DNA of 7,323 nucleotides from Flavobacteriaceae bacterium. GTDB lineage: Bacteria; Bacteroidota; Bacteroidia; Flavobacteriales; Flavobacteriaceae. A model generated the notes under the pieces. It ran no database searches and was not told the DNA's origin. It was given only the letters and a program-made list of their open reading frames with translations. The stretch's first letter is position 1, and each line of letters starts with the position of its first letter. Positions 1 to 7,131 of the stretch are shown in pieces. The position numbers and the translations under genes were made by a program. The stretch lies in contig JAAZXZ010000027.1 in assembly GCA_014239895.1 (NCBI GenBank), positions 1 through 7,323 of the forward strand. The letters are read 5' to 3'.

Positions 1-592
1 TAAAACCAACATTTAAAATCGAAGTGTTTCTGTTTGGTTTTCCTACAATTAAAAAATCTTTTTTAATCAATTTTATAGCCTCTTTTAAAACGCTATCTTG
101 AGCCCTAGTGTATTGTTTTTTGTCTTTATAAAAATCTTTTAGATAGACCTTTTCCTTGGCCCATTTTTCTTCTAATTTTTGAGCTCTTGCAAAGTAATCG
201 ATCAATTTTTGAGATTTTCCATTAATAGTGACATCCTCTAACAGAGTTTGCGTTAACATATTGTTTGATCTGTAAAGCTCTTGTATATTATCAATTTGAA
301 ATAAATTACTAGCACTCATGAGGCTTGAAGTATTAATCCCCGACATAGATGCTAATGATGATAAGCCGCCTAAACTGGCTGAAGCGTCATTTTCTAATAC
401 AAAAGATGTATTGGCATAATAGACTGGTGATTTTAAATAATTATAAGAAAGGAGTAACGCTAAAGTTATCAAAGAGCCATACAGAATTTTTTTGCGTTTA
501 CCCATTATAAACACCAACCACTGCTTAAAGCCTTGAAACACGTTTTTTAAAGAAATTTTTTCTTCGTTTGGCATATTACTTTCTGATTGCAT
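1..592 (-). CDS. Wzz-like polysaccharide chain-length/co-polymerase protein, N-terminal part (C-terminus beyond left edge)
   Basis: This is an inner-membrane protein with a periplasmic domain of the Wzz/PCP type, which sets polymer length and works with outer-membrane export proteins during O-antigen, capsule or exopolysaccharide assembly. The visible 197 codons read from an ATG at 592 and stay open to the window edge. Residues 1-34 are a cytoplasmic leader ending in a basic stretch (GKRKK). Residues about 35-52 form one hydrophobic membrane segment (ILYGSLITLALLL). The periplasmic part then starts with a YYANTSFVLEN beta-strand and a Ser/Gly-rich loop at about 69-95, which is characteristic of this family. 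From about 128 to 178 it is charged and helical, as expected for the long PCP helices. A second in-frame ATG at codon 7 (574) is a possible alternative start. The gene follows the Wza-like gene by 42 bp with no terminator, so co-transcription is likely. Whether a tyrosine kinase domain follows, as in Wzc, cannot be seen. The family call rests on the membrane-segment pattern, the loop and the neighbour. Confidence 0.8.
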   Translation of the reverse strand, partial: MQSESNMPNEEKISLKNVFQGFKQWLVFIMGKRKKILYGSLITLALLLSYNYLKSPVYYANTSFVLENDASASLGGLSSLASMSGINTSSLMSASNLFQIDNIQELYRSNNMLTQTLLEDVTINGKSQKLIDYFARAQKLEEKWAKEKVYLKDFYKDKKQYTRAQDSVLKEAIKLIKKDFLIVGKPNRNTSILNVGF

Positions 593-634
593 TTTTAATT
601 ATTTATTTTATCTATTCCTAAAAACTGGATTTTA

Positions 635-3253
635 CTAATTGATTTGAGTAAGGGCTAAAACCAACGTGGCTAGGCCTGTAACAATAGTTGTAAGAGTTGC
701 AGCCTCAAATGAAGATTTTTTTTCTAATTTTTGGGGCACTATAATCTCAGAGCCGGCTACTACTTTAGGGTAAATATTAAAAAATAAAAACTTTTTTGTT
801 GCACGTGCTAGTCCATTCGGGTAAATTACATACGTTTTACTTCTATCTGCGCGAGATTTAAAACCACCAGCATTATTTATATAATATTTTGTTGTTTTGT
901 TGTTTTGGTGTCTCACTGTTGTTGGATTTAACAATTCCCCTCTCAAACGCACAGTTTCTAGTTTTTTAGGAACAAATAGAGTATCACCAGACTGAACGAG
1001 TAAATCTGAAGTAGAACCAGTATTTTTTATAATCTCTGATAAATCTATGGCAATTAATTCAGTTGTATTGAATAACTCTTCTTTTGGTAATAAATAGGGT
1101 TGTAAAGAATCTTTCTTTACAGAGATAGCAAAATTAGTTGCTTTGTTTAAGACATTTTTTTCTTCTTGAGTTAGTAAACTTAACTCATCTAAATCACTAT
1201 TTATTCTTTTTAATAAACCTGAATCAAATTCAGACAATGAATCTGTTTTAGTTGTTAAGTTCTCTTTAAGCGCTAATAAAGTTGTTTGCTGCTTATCGAA
1301 TTCTGTTTCTTTTTTATAGTATTCTGTTTTCCTTATCAAAGTTGCTCCATTAGGATAAGCGAACTCATTAATTCCACCTGAACGTTTTAATAAATCAGAT
1401 ACTCTTTCGCTTTTTGATTCGATTGCATATAGCCCCGGATAATTAACCTGTCCGTCAACATAAACAAATTGCTTTTCATTAAAATTTGGATTAGTCCTCA
1501 CTGTAATATGATCAAAAGGGCTTAATATGATATTATTTTCATTTTCTAAATCATCAAACTCTTTAGATATATCAACTACAATTACTTGTGATAATTTAGA
1601 GTTATCAGCATTACTATCTTTTAATTTTCTAGAAATTTCAACTTTAGTTTCTGTCGCAGTTTTATCAAAACCTCTAGCCTTTAGGATTAAATCTTTTAAT
1701 TTCATCCCTTTAGAATAAGTGTAAACCCCAGGTTGATTGACGGCTCCAGCAATTTCTACATAATCATCTTCTTTAATTTCATTTTTTGATGTAATAGTAA
1801 GTACATCTTCTTTTTGAAGCAAAATATCTTGATCTTTTCCTGATAAAACATCCCTTAAATTAAAGGTTATAGAACTGGTTGACAAATCTTCATTTGTTCT
1901 AATAATATTTGCTGTTGTTGTTAAGGCATCTTGTTTTAATCCTTCTGTCTTGGCCAGTAACCCTTTTACTCCTAAACCTTTTGTTATTGCATAAACACCT
2001 GGTCTGTAAACAGCTCCATTTACAATTACGCGGTTCTTGTAGCGATCTAATACTTTATCTACTTGAAAAACATCCCCAGATTTTGGAGTGAATATTTCAA
2101 ATTGATCTTTATTGATATCTGCCACAATGTGTTCCCCATCTGACACACGTTTTACTTTTATAGTTTTAGTATAGGCCTGTTCATTAAAGCCACTTGCATA
2201 ATTTAACAAGTCTTGTAAACTTTCATTTTTAAGCAATTCAAAACGTCCTTCTATTTTAACAGCCCCCTTTAAAGTGACACGGTTAGTATAGGGTTTTACC
2301 AAAATAAGATCATTGTTTTCTAAGGGTATATCCCCAGAAGCGTCACCCGCAGTTAAATATTTATAAATATCAACTTTACTTATAAGTTTATTGTTTCGAT
2401 AAACTTTGACATCTCTTAAAGTGGCATTTTCTGTAATGCCTCCCGCAACATACAAGGCATTGTAAACGGTATTAAAAGCGCTTAAGGTATAAGAACCTGG
2501 CACATCTACTTCGCCAACAATATTTACTTTAATGGTCCGTGATTTTCCAACAGACACATTGACAAATGTATTTTTTTTATCCCCATTAATACCTAAATAT
2601 ACTTTAGATAACCTATTTTCAATACGTTTAGTCGCATTTTCAACTGTAAGACCAGAAAGATGAATTGGGCCAAAATTTTCTAAAATTATCGTTCCTTCTG
2701 GACTAATTTCTATTTGATAATAAGCTTCCGATTGGCCATAAATATCAATAAATAATTTATCTCCAGAACCTAAAATATAACCTGCAGGAGTTGGGATATT
2801 TAAATTAGATTGAAATGTAAGTAAACTGTTTCCTTTAAAAACGTCAAAACCAAAAAGATCACTTTTCATTTTTGGATATTCTACCCCCTCATTATTAAGG
2901 TTGCCTAATTGTGACTCTTGAAGTGAAGTATCACTGTAATTAGTATTTCGTAATCTTGATTCTTGATCTGGAATATTGCTGTTTTTAGACGCCCTTGTAT
3001 TTAACGAATTAAAACGCTTATCAAGTCTATCGATTTCTTCTGCAGTAAGCCCTTGTGCTTCGGCAGCTTTTAAAATATCATTATAATTATACCCTTTTGA
3101 AGAAGCTTCTTGAAATAATTGTTGTAATTGATTGTTAGTCATATTGGTATAATTTACCGATGACAAATCAAAACCTTTTTGAGCTTGGATACTTAACAAA
3201 GAAAATAATGTGATTATGATAATAACAATCGGCTGTTTGAATTTCAATGACAT
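635..3253 (-). CDS. Wza-like polysaccharide export protein with about six SLBB domains
   Basis: This protein probably forms the periplasmic/outer-membrane conduit for a capsular or extracellular polysaccharide. Residues 1-25 are a Sec signal peptide (hydrophobic IIIITLFSLL, then SIQAQ before K26). There is no lipobox, and I find no cysteine in the 872 residues. Residues about 30-85 are helical (KAAEAQGLTAEEIDRL), followed by an Asn/Ser-rich linker. A Poly_export domain spans about 155-235 (YILGSGDKLFIDIYG, then SPEGTIILENFGPIHLSGLT). SLBB-type domains recur with a 'V.G.V..PG.Y' opening strand near 241, 325, 407, 497, 595 and 767. The fifth is interrupted by a charged, probably coiled-coil insertion at about 645-718 and resumes at about 728-763 (LLVQSGDTLFVP). 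The C-terminus (about 848-870) is a hydrophobic Ala/Thr/Leu helix. E. coli Wza is about 380 residues, so this is the long form seen in Bacteroidota. The ATG start is supported by the signal peptide that follows directly; no Shine-Dalgarno is visible. It lies 32 bp after the helicase gene and 42 bp before the Wzz-like gene. Which polysaccharide it exports cannot be told. Confidence 0.92.
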   Translation of the reverse strand: MSLKFKQPIVIIIITLFSLLSIQAQKGFDLSSVNYTNMTNNQLQQLFQEASSKGYNYNDILKAAEAQGLTAEEIDRLDKRFNSLNTRASKNSNIPDQESRLRNTNYSDTSLQESQLGNLNNEGVEYPKMKSDLFGFDVFKGNSLLTFQSNLNIPTPAGYILGSGDKLFIDIYGQSEAYYQIEISPEGTIILENFGPIHLSGLTVENATKRIENRLSKVYLGINGDKKNTFVNVSVGKSRTIKVNIVGEVDVPGSYTLSAFNTVYNALYVAGGITENATLRDVKVYRNNKLISKVDIYKYLTAGDASGDIPLENNDLILVKPYTNRVTLKGAVKIEGRFELLKNESLQDLLNYASGFNEQAYTKTIKVKRVSDGEHIVADINKDQFEIFTPKSGDVFQVDKVLDRYKNRVIVNGAVYRPGVYAITKGLGVKGLLAKTEGLKQDALTTTANIIRTNEDLSTSSITFNLRDVLSGKDQDILLQKEDVLTITSKNEIKEDDYVEIAGAVNQPGVYTYSKGMKLKDLILKARGFDKTATETKVEISRKLKDSNADNSKLSQVIVVDISKEFDDLENENNIILSPFDHITVRTNPNFNEKQFVYVDGQVNYPGLYAIESKSERVSDLLKRSGGINEFAYPNGATLIRKTEYYKKETEFDKQQTTLLALKENLTTKTDSLSEFDSGLLKRINSDLDELSLLTQEEKNVLNKATNFAISVKKDSLQPYLLPKEELFNTTELIAIDLSEIIKNTGSTSDLLVQSGDTLFVPKKLETVRLRGELLNPTTVRHQNNKTTKYYINNAGGFKSRADRSKTYVIYPNGLARATKKFLFFNIYPKVVAGSEIIVPQKLEKKSSFEAATLTTIVTGLATLVLALTQIN

Positions 3254-3285
3254 AACTGATTAATTAATAAGCTAATATATGAAAT

Positions 3286-6200
3286 TTATATTGTAACATT
3301 AACAACATCAGTTTCTATATAAACAAGAAATTTTTTTAGGGTTGAATATCCCATTTTCTTGAGTGCGTTTTCATATTCATCTAGTTGTTTTTTGTGATAA
3401 CTATTGGGATTACCAGTCTTATAATCTATAATTATAGCTTTATTATCCTTATTAAAGACTATTCTATCAGGTCTTAAATTTTTATCGTTTTTTTGAATAA
3501 TTTCTCTCTCATTATATGATACTAAATTTGAATTATAATATTCCTTTATATCAGGGTGATTAATTATTGAAAGTATTAAAGGATTAAGTCCTTTGTATTG
3601 AACCATATTAATTGTGCCATTGTCTAAGAAATAATTCATTGTGATTTCCACATCTGTGGGAGAGCTGATGTGGCTCATAAGTTCATGAATTAAATTCCCT
3701 TTTTCAATTGCCTTTTCTTTTTTAGTATCCCAGATCATTCCAGATTTTGAAACTAATGAGATTCCATGTGTTTCTCTGGGATTACAAATAAATTGCTCTG
3801 GCCTCACAACATTATGATCCAATTTAGATGGTTCTTCTGCTTTTGTTGTAGATCCAAAATGGTAGGACTCCTTAATATCATCCCATTTTTTTATTTTTTT
3901 TAAGTAATTAATTAATAGTCCAGAATAGAGATTAAGATTTTCCTGCCCATTTTTATTAATACATTGTGATCCAATAATATACAGTTCGCTTTTAGCCCTT
4001 GTTAAGGTTACGTATAATAGATTTATATTATCTATTTCTTGTTTAGAAACGTGATCTGTGTAAATCATTTGACCGTATGAATCGTAGTTTTCAACATCTT
4101 TATTAAAGTTCATTAATAAATGAGAGAAATTAGAAATTTTTTCTTCTTTAACAGGGAACCACTCCTTAGGCTCAATCTCTTTGTATATGTCTAGATCAGC
4201 AAATGGATAAATAACTATTGGAAATTCTAGCCCTTTAGATTTATGAATTGTCATTATTTCAACAGCATTAATTTCTGAAGGACTGACAATGCTTAATTTA
4301 TCTTTTTTTTCTTGATAGTAATTGCTAAAATCGTAGAAACTTGACTGGAATTTGCTAGAGTAATCTAGGGTAAAATCAAGAAAAAACTGCAAATAGGAAT
4401 TGGATTGTTCATTGATCTTAAAACTATAAATAATATACTCAACAGCCTCATATATTGAAAGCTTGGCTAGAAAGTTTTTCTCAAAATAAAAGCCGTATTC
4501 TTCCAATTTTTTATAAAAACTTACTGAGTCTAAATCAATAAATTTTCTAATAAAATCATCTCTTAATTCAGGTATTTTATTACTCTTATACAAGTAATTA
4601 AGTATTTCAATCTTTTTTACTACATCTTCACTAAGACAATAATTAATAGTATCCAGTATAAAGCGCACATCATCAGATGAATCAATTAATAAGGATTCAG
4701 AGGAAATTATATCTATTCCCTTCTCACTTAGAAAGTCAGCTATCAAGACTCCTTCTTTTCTTTTTCTAACAATTATACAGAGGTCCTTTGATTGATATCC
4801 ATTTTTAACACATGAATTAATAATCTCTAAAATTTTCTCGCAGTATATTTCTGTTTTTTCTGCTTTTTTCTTTTGATCTATTAATGTAATATTGACATAT
4901 CCTTCTTCCTTTTGAAATATTTCTTGAGGAGCCTCAAGATATGTGTTCTTGAAATAATTATTTCTAAACACAAAGGATCCAATATGATTAAAGAAGTCAT
5001 TATTAAACTCAATAATTTTTCTATTACTTCTATAATTTACGGGAAGATTGATAAGTTCTTTATCAATATAAAACGGATTATTTTCATTAATAAGCTCTAT
5101 AAATTGCTCTACTTGACTGCCTCTCCATCTGTATATAGATTGCTTAGCATCACCGGCAATAGTTAAACTAGAATTTTCACTAGACAATGAATTTTGTAAA
5201 AGGGGTATTAAATTTCCCCATTGAAGACTTGATGTGTCTTGAAATTCATCTATAAAATAATTTTTGTATTTACATCCAATCTTCTCATAAATAAAGGGTG
5301 CAGGTTGATTTTTAATTTCTTCATTAATAATTTTATTAAATTCTGAAATCAGTATAGTATTGTTTTCCTCTTTAAGATTAATTAATTCATCATTGATTGC
5401 ATTAAGAATCGATAGAGGAGTAATATTTTTCAACAGATTATCATATAGCTTTATATTAAAAACTTTAGTCTTTATTTTATTAAATATTTCAAATAAATTA
5501 GGCTGTATTGAATCAATTAAATCTTTTTGCTCTTGATCTATTTTAGCAGAATACAAATTTCCAACAGCAAGAGTACTTTCTAATTGATTATTGTATATGC
5601 GCTCATAATCTTTATTAATTATTTTATTAAAGTGCTTTGGCAGGCTTTCTCGAATGAAACTTTTGTGCTCTATTCCATTTAATTCAATCAGATTTAAAGC
5701 TTTTTCTGCAAGGGTAGAACAATTATTAGCTTCATTCTTTTTTAACAACTTTAGATGTCGTTTTGCAGAAATAAATTCTGAGATTGAATTTTGCTGCATC
5801 CCTTTTATAATTTCATAGCTATTTTCATTTATTAATATTTTAGCAATTTTTCTAAAATCTAGTGATACGTCCCAACTTTTATTATTATCAGCTTTTTCAA
5901 ACGCATAATCGATAAAAATTTTTGTTAATTCACCGTCTTCACCGGTTTTTGAAATAAGTTTGTCTACAGCCTTCTCTAGCAAATCTTCTTCATCTATTTC
6001 TACCTCATATTTAGCATCAATGTTTAGTTCGTAACTAAAGCTTCTTACAATTCTTTGGGTGAATTTATCAATAGTAGAAATTTCAAAAGCCGCATAATTT
6101 TTCAGGAGATGTTTTAAAATTTGATTTGATTTGATATTAATACTATTTACCGAGAGCTTAGTATGTTTAATAATTTCTTTAATAATGGCGCTGTCTTTAT

Positions 6201-6417
6201 TTATTTTTTCTTTATCACTAAATTCAATCAACCTGTCTACAATTCTGCTTTTCATCTCATTAACGGCTTTATTAGTAAAAGTAATAGCTAGAATATTTTT
6301 GTAAGAATCATGATTCCCTGATGTCAAAAGAAGGATTAAATATTCCTTTACCAGATTAAAAGTTTTGCCACTTCCAGCAGAAGCATTATAGATTTTAAAT
6401 GAATTGTTTTGGCGCAT
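3286..6417 (-). CDS. UvrD-family helicase with C-terminal RecB/AddA-type nuclease (exonuclease V beta-like)
   Basis: This is a superfamily 1A DNA helicase fused to a PD-(D/E)XK nuclease, the AddA/RecB architecture that processes double-strand breaks for RecA-dependent repair in the cytoplasm. All helicase motifs are visible, numbered from the ATG: Walker A ASAGSGKT at 12-19; Ia around ITFTNKAVNEM (45-55); Ib ISTIDKFTQR (113-122); Walker B YFIDEFQDTS (387-396, D390/E391); III AGDAKQSIYRWRGS (421-434); IV LPVNYRS (458-464); V MTIHKSKGLEFP (722-733); VI LLYVTLTRAKSELY (800-813). The nuclease has GNLIH (H911), RPDR (D984), IDYKTG (D998, K1000) and QLDEY (Q1011, Y1015), so it looks catalytically complete. 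At 1043 residues it is shorter than E. coli RecB (about 1180) or B. subtilis AddA (about 1230). I chose the ATG at 6417; an in-frame TTG at 6432 would add only five codons. No AddB or RecC partner lies in the window. It is divergent from sod and probably the first gene of a unit with the export genes. I give no symbol because AddA and RecB cannot be separated with confidence. Confidence 0.93.
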   Translation of the reverse strand: MRQNNSFKIYNASAGSGKTFNLVKEYLILLLTSGNHDSYKNILAITFTNKAVNEMKSRIVDRLIEFSDKEKINKDSAIIKEIIKHTKLSVNSINIKSNQILKHLLKNYAAFEISTIDKFTQRIVRSFSYELNIDAKYEVEIDEEDLLEKAVDKLISKTGEDGELTKIFIDYAFEKADNNKSWDVSLDFRKIAKILINENSYEIIKGMQQNSISEFISAKRHLKLLKKNEANNCSTLAEKALNLIELNGIEHKSFIRESLPKHFNKIINKDYERIYNNQLESTLAVGNLYSAKIDQEQKDLIDSIQPNLFEIFNKIKTKVFNIKLYDNLLKNITPLSILNAINDELINLKEENNTILISEFNKIINEEIKNQPAPFIYEKIGCKYKNYFIDEFQDTSSLQWGNLIPLLQNSLSSENSSLTIAGDAKQSIYRWRGSQVEQFIELINENNPFYIDKELINLPVNYRSNRKIIEFNNDFFNHIGSFVFRNNYFKNTYLEAPQEIFQKEEGYVNITLIDQKKKAEKTEIYCEKILEIINSCVKNGYQSKDLCIIVRKRKEGVLIADFLSEKGIDIISSESLLIDSSDDVRFILDTINYCLSEDVVKKIEILNYLYKSNKIPELRDDFIRKFIDLDSVSFYKKLEEYGFYFEKNFLAKLSIYEAVEYIIYSFKINEQSNSYLQFFLDFTLDYSSKFQSSFYDFSNYYQEKKDKLSIVSPSEINAVEIMTIHKSKGLEFPIVIYPFADLDIYKEIEPKEWFPVKEEKISNFSHLLMNFNKDVENYDSYGQMIYTDHVSKQEIDNINLLYVTLTRAKSELYIIGSQCINKNGQENLNLYSGLLINYLKKIKKWDDIKESYHFGSTTKAEEPSKLDHNVVRPEQFICNPRETHGISLVSKSGMIWDTKKEKAIEKGNLIHELMSHISSPTDVEITMNYFLDNGTINMVQYKGLNPLILSIINHPDIKEYYNSNLVSYNEREIIQKNDKNLRPDRIVFNKDNKAIIIDYKTGNPNSYHKKQLDEYENALKKMGYSTLKKFLVYIETDVVNVTI

Positions 6418-6447
6418 TTTCTTGCTATACAAGTTAATTAATACTAG

Positions 6448-6478
6448 TTGATTTTTGTTTAGCTTTATTGTAAATTTG
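6448..6478 (+). promoter_or_regulatory. Probable Bacteroidota-type promoter for the superoxide dismutase gene
   Basis: TTG at 6448-6450 and TAAATTTG at 6471-6478 are separated by 20 bp. They match the TTG-N(about 17-23)-TAnnTTTG housekeeping promoter pattern known from Flavobacterium and Bacteroides. The -7 box fits at every fixed position. Transcription would be expected to start a few bases downstream of 6478, giving a 5' leader of about 30 nt before the sod ATG at 6515. That leader is A/T-rich and has no Shine-Dalgarno, which is normal for the phylum. I saw no recognisable OxyR-like or Fur-like operator. No comparably good promoter was found for the divergent helicase gene in the same 97-bp region. 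The call rests on pattern match and position only, and AT-rich DNA yields such matches by chance. Confidence 0.5.
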
Positions 6479-6514
6479 TAAAAAAATTGATTTTACTAAT
6501 TAAAAATATAAATT

Positions 6515-7117
6515 ATGAGTTTTTTATTACCTGAGTTAGGTTTTGGATATGCAGATTTAGAGCCTCATATTGATGCTAGAACAATGGAAATACACTATTC
6601 TAAGCATCATAATGGATATACCAATAATTTGAATAACGCTTTAGATAAAGCTAATATTTCTGATCAAACCATTGAAGAAATTCTAACCAACTTAGACATG
6701 AATAACATGGCAGTTAGAAATAATGCGGGAGGATATTATAATCATTGTTTATTTTGGGAAATATTAAATCCAAATAACAAACAGGATTTAGGAGGTGACT
6801 TAGAGTCTGCAATAAATTCTTCTTTTGATTCTTTTGATAGCTTTAAAGAACAATTTTCAAAAGCTGCAGCAACACGATTTGGATCGGGCTGGGCTTGGCT
6901 ATGCGCTAAAGATGGTAAATTAGAAATTTGTTCTTCTGCAAACCAGGACAATCCTATTATGCCTTCAATTGGTTGTGGCGGTCAGCCGATAATGGGCATT
7001 GATGTTTGGGAGCATGCATATTACTTAAATTATCAGAATAGAAGGGTAGATTATGTTTCAGCTTTTTTTGATGTTGTTAACTGGAGAGTTGTGGCTGAAA
7101 AATTTAAAAACTCCTAA
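6515..7117 (+). CDS. sodA: Superoxide dismutase, Fe/Mn family, Mn-type signature
   Basis: This is a complete 200-residue cytoplasmic enzyme that dismutates superoxide to oxygen and hydrogen peroxide. No signal peptide is present. Residues 1-85 form the N-terminal helical domain: the opening PELGFGYADLEPHID, then MEIHYSKHHNGY with metal ligand H27 and the active-site gateway residues H31 and Y35, then YYNHCLFW with ligand H77. The C-terminal alpha/beta domain has GSGWAWL, SSANQDNPIM, and the family signature DVWEHAYYL with ligands D163 and H167. By alignment with E. coli SodA and SodB, the second-sphere glutamine comes from the C-terminal domain (Q144 in NQD), while the position used by Fe enzymes in the N-terminal domain is Gly (G73 in AGGYYNH). 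This is the Mn-type arrangement, although Bacteroidota also have enzymes active with either metal, so metal use is an inference. The gene is preceded by a plausible promoter, is divergent from the helicase-nuclease gene, and its TAA stop overlaps the opposing purF stop. Confidence 0.97.
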   Translation: MSFLLPELGFGYADLEPHIDARTMEIHYSKHHNGYTNNLNNALDKANISDQTIEEILTNLDMNNMAVRNNAGGYYNHCLFWEILNPNNKQDLGGDLESAINSSFDSFDSFKEQFSKAAATRFGSGWAWLCAKDGKLEICSSANQDNPIMPSIGCGGQPIMGIDVWEHAYYLNYQNRRVDYVSAFFDVVNWRVVAEKFKNS

Positions 7118-7131
7118 TAGGCTCTTTTTTT
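7106..7131. terminator. Possible weak bidirectional terminator at the sod/purF 3' junction
   Basis: An A5 run (7106-7110) and a T7 run (7125-7131) flank an imperfect palindrome centred near 7117 (CCTAATAGG at 7113-7121). On either strand a short hairpin would be followed by a U-tract: T7 for sod transcripts, and the complement of A5 for purF transcripts. The GC stem is only two to four pairs, with mismatches between it and the A/T arms, so this is a weak structure. It spans both stop codons, and no better terminator is visible between the converging genes. Confidence 0.25.

Noticed and set aside
628..640. 13-base repeat (GATTTTACTAATT) also present at 6489-6501, near the exporter stop and in the sod leader
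   Set aside because: The sequence is nearly all A/T. In DNA of about 30% G+C a shared 13-mer is expected by chance, and the two contexts have nothing in common.
1527..1718. Plus-strand open frame of 63 codons inside the exporter gene
   Set aside because: It lies wholly opposite a well-supported coding region, and its peptide has no recognisable domain or leader.
1909..2091. Leucine-rich plus-strand frame of 60 codons that could suggest a small membrane protein
   Set aside because: The leucine runs come from the antisense of Lys/Asn/Gln/Thr codons in the exporter gene, and there is no promoter or start context.
3254..3285. Possible promoter or terminator in the 32-bp gap between the helicase and exporter genes
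   Set aside because: Only A/T-rich sequence with short TTAATTAAT palindromes is present. There is no GC stem with a U-tract and no full TAnnTTTG box; the nearest (TAAATTTC on the minus strand) lacks the final G and a well-placed -33 element.
4912..5166. Plus-strand open frame of 84 codons inside the helicase gene
   Set aside because: It is antisense to helicase motifs II-IV, is Ile/Lys/Asn-rich as expected from AT-rich antisense, and matches no known protein.
6418..6432. Upstream TTG (6430-6432) as the start of the helicase-nuclease gene
   Set aside because: It adds only five residues before an ATG. The ATG at 6417 leaves a normal 11-residue lead to Walker A, and TTG starts are rare in this kind of genome.
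6742..6951. Minus-strand open frame of 69 codons inside sod
   Set aside because: It is fully antisense to conserved SOD sequence including a metal-ligand region, with no independent support.
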